5,951 bases of DNA from Deltaproteobacteria bacterium (lineage in GTDB: Bacteria > Desulfobacterota > DSM-4660 > Desulfatiglandales > HGW-15): contig JAFGPH010000172.1 in the NCBI GenBank assembly GCA_016926135.1, forward strand, positions 1 to 5,951, in the 5' to 3' direction. The position numbers were made by a program, and so were the translations under genes. The notes below the pieces were generated by a model, which saw only the letters and a program-made list of their open reading frames with translations, searched no databases and had not been told where the DNA came from. Shown here in pieces: positions 1 through 4,099 of this stretch (its first letter is position 1; each line of letters begins with the position of its first letter).

Positions 1-84
1 GGGCGGAGGGCGGGGATGAAGCGAAGAGATTGCGAATTCAGGGATCGGCGGATGTAGGAATGCCGGAAGGCGAGGACTTGGCTG
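1..84. other. Upstream leader of the toxin-antitoxin pair; no gene identified
   Basis: No gene can be supported here. A 13-codon reading (16-57) ends at a stop at 55-57 and resembles nothing I recognise. The useful element is a purine-rich stretch at 64-75, with GAGG at 72-75 nine bases before the ATG at 85, a reasonable ribosome binding site for the toxin gene. I could not find a convincing -35/-10 pair; TTGCGA at 30-35 has no acceptable -10 at the right distance. The promoter may lie left of the window. Confidence 0.4.
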
Positions 85-375
85 ATGATCATTGAGGGAT
101 TCATCTGGATCACTGATATTGTTGACAAGCTTGATGCAAAACATGGGGTAAGTGTTGCCGAGGTTGAAAGCGCGTTTACTGGGGAACCCTTTTTCAGTAG
201 AATCCAGAAAGGCAAGGTAAAAGGCGAAGATCTCTATAGAGCTTTGGGCACCTCTGATTCCGGAAGGCCCCTCTCGGTGTTTTTTCTTTACAAAGCCACA
301 CGAGAGGCTTCAGTTGTTTCTGCACGCGACATGAGTCAGAAAGAGAGGAAGTACTATGCAAAGAGGAAAAGGTAA
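85..375 (+). CDS. brnT: BrnT-like (DUF497) toxin of a type II toxin-antitoxin pair
   Basis: A 96-residue basic protein resembling the BrnT/DUF497 family, whose characterised members are RelE-fold ribonucleases that cut RNA and stop translation until bound by their antitoxin. Visible family marks are an aromatic start segment (GFIWI, residues 5-9), the KHGV turn (19-22), a central strand region (RALGTSDSGRPLSVFF, 52-67), and the C-terminal signature SARDMSQKERKYY (79-91), which ends in a Lys/Arg-rich tail. The length is normal for the family. The ATG at 85 has GAGG nine bases upstream. The last 20 bases overlap the next gene, so the toxin comes first, as in brnTA and unlike most type II modules. 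In related systems the antitoxin or complex represses its own promoter; no operator could be recognised here. Family assignment is by motif resemblance; toxicity is inferred. Confidence 0.72.
   Translation: MIIEGFIWITDIVDKLDAKHGVSVAEVESAFTGEPFFSRIQKGKVKGEDLYRALGTSDSGRPLSVFFLYKATREASVVSARDMSQKERKYYAKRKR
343..349 (+). promoter_or_regulatory. Ribosome binding site for the antitoxin, inside the toxin gene
   Basis: GAGAGGA lies six bases before the ATG at 356 and within the last codons of the toxin gene, where it also encodes part of the conserved KERK segment. It supports 356 as the antitoxin start and implies coupled translation of the two proteins. Confidence 0.6.
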
Positions 376-631
376 GTCTTTGAAGGGAAGGGATAGTCTG
401 CCCGATTCATTTGAGTCGATCTCTGAGGCTGGCGAGTTCTGGGATAGCCATGACACGACGGACTACGAAGATATGATGAGGGACGTTGATTTTGAAGTTG
501 ACATTAGGCGACACGTCTATCTGGTTCCGGTTGCCGAAGAGGTTCTGATGGCGATCCGTGAAAAGGCCAGATCCCAAGGTGTCACGACCGAAACAATGGT
601 CAATCTCCTGCTCCAGGAACACACAGTTTGA
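356..631 (+). CDS. CopG/ribbon-helix-helix antitoxin partner of the BrnT-like toxin
   Basis: A 91-residue acidic protein that I read as the antitoxin. The N-terminal half carries the segment seen in the CopG_antitoxin group: a Pro-x-Ser-Phe entry (16-19), then EFWDSHDTTDYEDM (27-40), likely the toxin-wrapping part. The C-terminal half (53-91) fits a ribbon-helix-helix: a short strand VYLVPVA (54-60), a helix EEVLMAIREKARSQG (61-75), and a second helix beginning TTETMVNLLLQE (77-88). Such proteins dimerise, bind DNA through the strand and often repress their own operon. It overlaps the toxin gene by 20 bases in another frame and has its own GAGAGGA site. Usual BrnA antitoxins carry a DUF4415-type end; this one looks more like the CopG antitoxins that accompany many DUF497 toxins. 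The role is inferred from motif and position. Confidence 0.74.
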   Translation: MQRGKGKSLKGRDSLPDSFESISEAGEFWDSHDTTDYEDMMRDVDFEVDIRRHVYLVPVAEEVLMAIREKARSQGVTTETMVNLLLQEHTV

Positions 632-703
632 CACGCAGGCACGCTGCCGAAAAACCGGTGCGTTGTTAATTTTCACTTTGAGTATCATTCGTTCCAAGGG
701 CTT

Positions 704-1065
704 ATGTACGTCAACGGGGGAGCGTGTAGGTATTTACGAGACGCGCGACGGAGGTATGGGCCGAATCCGACTGAACGGGGAGCACATTCTTGCCGACATC
801 ACCTGCCTGGCCCGTGACGGTGATGACCTGAACACGATGTACATCGGAACCAGGGAATTCAGGGACCCTGTAACCGGGAGGTTCTTCAAAGGGGGTCTTT
901 TCAAGGGGGGATGGCGGCCGCACGTGGAAACACGAGAACACCGGTTTGACCCATATGAACATCACCTCAATCTCCATCAGCCCCCATGACCCGAGCCTCC
1001 TGTTCGTGGGCACCGGCGGAAACGGCGCCTTCATCGGCAGGGATTCTCAAACGGCCCAGTCATAA
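704..1065 (+). pseudogene. BNR/Asp-box beta-propeller protein remnant, frame broken at two G runs
   Basis: Three reading frames in succession encode pieces of one BNR-repeat (sialidase/YCF48-like) propeller. Frame one begins at the ATG at 704 (MYVNG). At the G5 run 716-720 the homology moves to a second frame reading GERVGIYETRDGG and later ITCLARDGDDLNTMYIGT. At the G6 run 905-910 it moves again to a third frame reading GDGGRTWKHENTGL, then ITSISISPHDPSLLFVGTGG, ending at the TAA 1063-1065. GDGGRTW is an Asp-box, and the HDPSLLFVGT strand is typical of the repeat. Removing one G from each run joins the pieces into about 119 residues with no stop, including GLFKGDGGRTWKHENTGL across the second junction. 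The 5' end is missing, since full propellers have several hundred residues. It is a decayed fragment, or possibly a gene with two base-call errors. No substrate or role can be stated. Confidence 0.62.
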
Positions 1066-1078
1066 GAGGCAAGGCCAT

Positions 1079-1115
1079 AATTACCGATTTCGGCCTTGAG
1101 CCGTTTTCGGTAATT
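1079..1115 (+). repeat. REP-like palindrome A (loop TTG)
   Basis: A 37-base imperfect palindrome of two 17-base arms, AATTACCGATTTCGGCC and AGCCGTTTTCGGTAATT, around the loop TTG at 1096-1098. Nine outer pairs (AATTACCGA with TCGGTAATT) are perfect; then comes a TTT/TTT internal loop, then four pairs CGGC/GCCG. It begins 14 bases after the stop of the propeller remnant, in the extragenic position usual for REP elements. Strand is assigned from the loop only. Confidence 0.9.
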
Positions 1116-1197
1116 CGAAACCAATGCCTCGCTCCCGTTTTCCGTCCTTCCGCAGCGAAGTCTCCGGCGTTCCTTCGCCTTAAGAAACCTTGCCCCA

Positions 1198-1234
1198 TTT
1201 TACCGATTTCGGCCCAAGGCTGCTTTCGGTAAAT
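1198..1234 (-). repeat. REP-like palindrome B (loop CAA)
   Basis: The second copy, with the 5' arm TTTTACCGATTTCGGCC and the loop CAA at 1215-1217, the complement of the loop in copy A. The outer stem pairs from the second base; the outermost bases are T/T. The middle is again unpaired (TTT against CTT), and one inner pair is G/T. Its centre is 119 bases from that of copy A. The strand given follows the loop; the arms themselves are nearly symmetrical. Confidence 0.87.
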
Positions 1235-1301
1235 TGTCCATCACGCTTATGAAAAGCCTGGAAATCCCCAACAAACCCTCATTCCCGTGAAGGATTTTCA
1301 A

Positions 1302-1338
1302 TTTTACCGATTTTGGCCTTGAGCTGTTTTCAGTAATT
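1302..1338 (+). repeat. REP-like palindrome C (loop TTG)
   Basis: The third copy, with arms TTTTACCGATTTTGGCC and AGCTGTTTTCAGTAATT and the loop TTG at 1319-1321. It is the most worn: the outermost two pairs are lost, a C/A mismatch replaces one core pair (CAG for CGG at 1331-1333), and two inner pairs are G/T. The TTT/TTT internal loop is kept. Its centre is 104 bases from that of copy B. Confidence 0.85.
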
Positions 1339-1433
1339 TCTGGGCGCTTTCCTGGAAGACCAGCTCTGCCCTGGGCCACCTGCCGAGGAACCAACTCGCC
1401 ACGTCAAAGGCGAACACCAATCGCATCATCTCT

Positions 1434-2441
1434 ATGATCCAGCCAAACCGGAAAGCATCAATTACCGTTTTCGGCCCAAGGCCAAAATCGGTAATTGGCA
1501 GTCGCCCAAGGAAACATGCGGACTACGATGACCTGATACGGCAGGGCAAGGTAAAGCGGATTTTCAGGGCAAAGCGCAAGCTGACGGTGCCGAAGATCGT
1601 TTCCCACATCACCCAGCGGGTCGCCGGAAAGGAGCTTCTTTTCCTGGAAGATGCCGATTACCTTTCCATGCTGGCCACCATGAAAGATATCGCCAAGAGA
1701 CGTTCTTTGGACATCTACGCCTTCTGCCTCATGCCCAACCACGTGCACATCCTTGCAAGCCCCCGGGCGGAAGGTCTCGACCAAGCCATGCGGGACCTGT
1801 TCTCGCGTTATGCCATGATGTTCAACAGGAAATACGAGCGGAAAGGCCATCTCTTTGCAGGGCCCTACCGACAGGCGGTCTGTCTGGACGATGCGTACCT
1901 GCTCGCGGCATCCCTTTATATCCATATGAACCCTGTTCGAGGGGGACTTGTTGGTGATCCCCGATATTATCGCTGGTCCTCGATACGGCTTTTCGAAGAC
2001 CGTTCAGCGCCTCGTTCATTTGTAAGGCCCGGGTTCGTTCTCCGGCTGTTGGGAGAGGAGGATCAGGAGCGAAAGAAGACTTACACCGAGTTGATCGAGA
2101 GGAGCCTCTCCTTGAGGGCCGAAGATGTACTGGAGAAGCCGGATGCAGTCACAAGGTTTCGCAAGGCACTTGCTCAAGCTTTCCCCTCCGTGTTTTCAGG
2201 GGTTGGGAAAAAGAAACACATTGCACGGCGGACAGGGGTGGAGCTGATCGATGAGGAAGAACTCCAAGAGAAAATCATGGCGGTGAAGTCGGAGGCGCGC
2301 CACAGGTTGCCGGAGACGAGAAAGGCGCGCCGGTTTCTTGTGGAGCAATTGATTGCACGAGGATACAAAAGGGGTGATATTGCCGCCATGATAGGAATGT
2401 CCGCGAAAACCGTTTACAACATCATGAGGGGCGGAGAATGA
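1434..2441 (+). CDS. REP-associated tyrosine transposase (RAYT, Y1/HUH family), long form
   Basis: An enzyme of the Y1_Tnp (IS200/IS605-like) superfamily, which cuts and joins single-stranded DNA at hairpins through a 5'-phosphotyrosine. The catalytic core runs from about residue 50 to 190: a first strand VPKIVSHITQR (52-62), the metal-binding HUH motif in MPNHVHIL (100-107; His103, His105), and the family signature YIHMNPVRGGLV (162-173) with the likely nucleophile Tyr162. Residues 200-335 form an extension absent from short RAYTs; its end (about 305-332, RGDIAAMIGMSAKTVYNIMR) reads as a helix-turn-helix. Four REP-like palindromes lie at or before its 5' end and one follows 8 bases after the stop, the classical partnership of RAYT and REP. 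The start is doubtful: residues 9-21 come from palindrome D, there is no good ribosome binding site, and the only other in-frame standard start before the core is GTG 1587. The gene is otherwise intact. Confidence 0.92.
   Translation: MIQPNRKASITVFGPRPKSVIGSRPRKHADYDDLIRQGKVKRIFRAKRKLTVPKIVSHITQRVAGKELLFLEDADYLSMLATMKDIAKRRSLDIYAFCLMPNHVHILASPRAEGLDQAMRDLFSRYAMMFNRKYERKGHLFAGPYRQAVCLDDAYLLAASLYIHMNPVRGGLVGDPRYYRWSSIRLFEDRSAPRSFVRPGFVLRLLGEEDQERKKTYTELIERSLSLRAEDVLEKPDAVTRFRKALAQAFPSVFSGVGKKKHIARRTGVELIDEEELQEKIMAVKSEARHRLPETRKARRFLVEQLIARGYKRGDIAAMIGMSAKTVYNIMRGGE
1460..1496 (-). repeat. REP-like palindrome D (loop CAA), inside the annotated transposase start
   Basis: The fourth copy and the one with the most pairs: arms AATTACCGTTTTCGGCC and GGCCAAAATCGGTAATT around the loop CAA at 1477-1479. 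Only two positions fail to pair, T/T and C/A, because here the internal TTT faces AAA; one more pair (C1459/G1497) can be added outside. It falls within codons 9-21 of the transposase reading from the ATG at 1434. Its reverse complement starts TTACCGATTTTGGCC like copies C and E, so it is inverted relative to them. Confidence 0.93.
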
Positions 2442-2449
2442 CTCCTGCC

Positions 2450-2486
2450 TGTTACCGATTTTGGCCTTGGGCCATTTTCGGCAACA
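2450..2486 (+). repeat. REP-like palindrome E (loop TTG), just after the transposase
   Basis: The fifth copy, with arms TGTTACCGATTTTGGCC and GGCCATTTTCGGCAACA and the loop TTG at 2467-2469. Its outermost bases differ from the other copies on both sides (TGTT facing AACA in place of AATT facing AATT), so pairing is retained by paired changes. One A/C mismatch and the TTT/TTT internal loop are present. It begins 8 bases after the transposase stop and, with copy D, brackets the gene in inverted orientation. There is no T-run after it, so it does not look like an intrinsic terminator. Confidence 0.88.
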
Positions 2487-2653
2487 TTTGACCTCCGGAG
2501 AGCGCGCTTTGGATCGAAGGGCATTGAAAAATCCGTTCATCCTAAGCAGGGGATGTGCCATACTCTCCGGCAATGGATTTGAGTTCTCTTCGAATCCGGC
2601 CTGAAGGCCCTTCCGGAGAGCGAGATCGTCAAGACAGAATCCGATTTAAGACC

Positions 2654-4096
2654 ATGTTGAGAGAAAGAAGTGCAGTCGTGGTCCAGGCCCACCGGGTACT
2701 GGACATCCTGCTTACGGTGGCGGCCTTTGTGGGGGCTTACCTCATCAAGCTGCACCTGCTGCCGTACCCCTGGCGCGGGTTGATCACCGACCCCGACTAC
2801 TATGTGGTCCTCCTCATGGTGGTCATCATCTGGTATGTGATGCTGTACCTCTTTGGCCTCTACGACTCGTACCGCCGTCGAACTTTTCCCGCGATCTTCT
2901 GGAACATGGTCGAGGCCACGGCCACCTCCGCCGGGTTACTCATCCTGGCCATGTACCTGTTCAAGATCGAGGATGTGAGCCGGCTACTGATCGCCCTCTT
3001 CGTTTTGCTGGACGTCGGGCTTCTCACCCTCAGCAAGGGCACGGTCTACTGGCTCCTCCGGCACTACCGGAGCAAGGGCTTCAACTTCCGAAACATCCTG
3101 ATTGTGGGGAGCCGGGAGCGGGCAAAAGACGTGATCGCAGCGGTGCAGGAGGACCCGGGAGCCGGTTTCAGCATCGTGGGCTGCCTGGAGACGGAACCGG
3201 GCGAGGTGGGAAAGGATGTGGCGGACAGCGTCCGGGTGATCGGCACTGTGAACTTTCTGGAACAACTCCTCCGAGATCACGTGGTGGACGACATCGTTTT
3301 TGCGATGCCTCTCAGGCAGATCCCCGAAGTGGACCGATACATCGCCGTAGCCGAGAAGATGGGCGTGGGGGTTCGGATCGTGCCGGACTGGCAGATCCAC
3401 AAGATCATGTACCGGCCCCACATCGCCTCCATGAACTTCGAGGAGTTCCTGGGGGTGCCCACCATGGCGCTCAAGACCACTCCGGTCAAACAGAAGGAAC
3501 TCCTTGTCAAGAACGCCATGGACTATATTATCGCCGCAGTCCTGATCGGTGTCTTCTCCCCCCTCCTGCTGATCATTGCTGCGCTTATCAAGGTTTCCTC
3601 CAAAGGGCCTGTTTTCTTCACCCAGGAGCGATGCGGCCTGAACGGCCGCAGGTTCCTGCTCTACAAGTTCCGCACCATGACGGCTGATGCCGAATCGCGG
3701 CGCAGGGAGTTGGAGACGGCGAACGAGTCCGACGGGCCTGTCTTCAAGATCCACAAAGACCCGCGAATTATCCCGCTGGTGGGAACGTTTCTGCGAAAGA
3801 CAGGGCTGGACGAATTGCCCCAGCTCATCAACGTACTGAAGGGTGAGATGAGCCTCGTGGGCCCGAGACCGCCCATCCCCTCAGAGGTGGGAGAGTACGA
3901 CGTATGGCAGAGGAGGAGGCTTTCCATGAAGCCGGGCCTCACGTGCCTGTGGCAGATCGCCCCGCAGCGGAACGAGATCTCCTTCGAGGATTGGATGAAG
4001 ATGGATCTGCGCTACATTGACAACTGGTCCCTGGGCATGGACTTTCGCATCCTGATCCGCACCGCGAGGGCCGTGCTGATGGGGGAGGGAAGATAG
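2654..4096 (+). CDS. Exopolysaccharide polyprenyl-phosphate sugar-1-phosphate transferase (WbaP/WcaJ-like)
   Basis: An inner-membrane enzyme that moves a sugar 1-phosphate from a nucleotide sugar onto undecaprenyl phosphate, the first step of a surface glycan. Four membrane helices (about 15-33, 49-68, 86-104, 110-127) precede a Rossmann-like cytoplasmic domain beginning NILIVGS (147-153). The catalytic Bac_transf domain follows: a hydrophobic helix (291-314), SKGPVFFTQERCG (316-328), KFRTM (338-342), and DELPQLINVLKGEMSLVGPR (386-405), in which Asp386-Glu387 match the known catalytic pair; GLTCLWQI (428-435) is also typical. At 480 residues it has the usual length. The reading is open further back to GTG 2555 and ATG 2573. 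I prefer ATG 2654 because relatives commonly begin close to this MLRERS segment and the extra residues look non-coding, but none of the starts has a good ribosome binding site. The sugar cannot be told from sequence. It leads an operon with the next gene. Confidence 0.94.
   Translation: MLRERSAVVVQAHRVLDILLTVAAFVGAYLIKLHLLPYPWRGLITDPDYYVVLLMVVIIWYVMLYLFGLYDSYRRRTFPAIFWNMVEATATSAGLLILAMYLFKIEDVSRLLIALFVLLDVGLLTLSKGTVYWLLRHYRSKGFNFRNILIVGSRERAKDVIAAVQEDPGAGFSIVGCLETEPGEVGKDVADSVRVIGTVNFLEQLLRDHVVDDIVFAMPLRQIPEVDRYIAVAEKMGVGVRIVPDWQIHKIMYRPHIASMNFEEFLGVPTMALKTTPVKQKELLVKNAMDYIIAAVLIGVFSPLLLIIAALIKVSSKGPVFFTQERCGLNGRRFLLYKFRTMTADAESRRRELETANESDGPVFKIHKDPRIIPLVGTFLRKTGLDELPQLINVLKGEMSLVGPRPPIPSEVGEYDVWQRRRLSMKPGLTCLWQIAPQRNEISFEDWMKMDLRYIDNWSLGMDFRILIRTARAVLMGEGR
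4082..4089 (+). promoter_or_regulatory. Ribosome binding site that supports a TTG start
   Basis: GGGAGGGA lies in the last codons of the sugar transferase gene, ten bases before TTG 4100. It is the strongest Shine-Dalgarno-like sequence in this part of the window and selects TTG 4100 over the first in-frame ATG at 4196, which would remove the first membrane helix. Confidence 0.65.
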
Positions 4097-4099
4097 CAG

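Larger units (their letters stand above)
1066..1433. other. Intergenic stretch holding three REP-like palindromes
   Basis: This stretch of 368 bases has no supportable gene. It carries palindromes A, B and C (listed separately), with centres 119 and 104 bases apart; palindrome D follows 158 bases after C. The sequence between the copies is not obviously repeated, so these are separate short elements and not a tandem array. A reading on the minus strand (1200-1394) passes through palindromes B and C and is not a gene. No promoter for the transposase was recognised, and no ribosome binding site stands at a good distance before the ATG at 1434. Confidence 0.7.

Noticed and set aside
558..989. 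An open reading of 143 codons on the + strand after the antitoxin
   Set aside because: Only its middle part (about 720-905) resembles the beta-propeller family. Its beginning is an out-of-frame reading of the antitoxin gene, and its end leaves the homologous frame at the G6 run. It was replaced by the pseudogene call.
1200..1394. A minus-strand reading of 64 codons between the palindromes
   Set aside because: It runs through palindromes B and C and has no protein resemblance. Its segment RPKSVK recalls RPKSV in the transposase N-terminus only because both are translated palindromes, in opposite orientation.
1079..1497. CRISPR-like array
   Set aside because: The repeats are strongly palindromic, diverged, inverted in turn, and spaced 104-158 bases between centres. 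CRISPR repeats are near-identical, in one direction, with short even spacers.
2488..2520. TTGACC as a -35 element before the sugar transferase gene
   Set aside because: No acceptable -10 hexamer lies 16-18 bases downstream (TGGATC or GGATCG), so a promoter cannot be supported.
2494..2622. Direct repeat TCCGGAGAGCG at 2494-2504 and 2612-2622
   Set aside because: Eleven bases, containing a short palindrome, at one pair of sites with no further similarity around them. It could be chance, and no role is suggested by position.
2984..3754. A minus-strand reading of 256 codons
   Set aside because: It lies opposite the sugar transferase gene, is His/Asp/Arg-rich with no family resemblance, and is a product of GC-biased codons. 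The other minus-strand readings, including 5252-5923 and 1458-1925, were rejected for the same reason.
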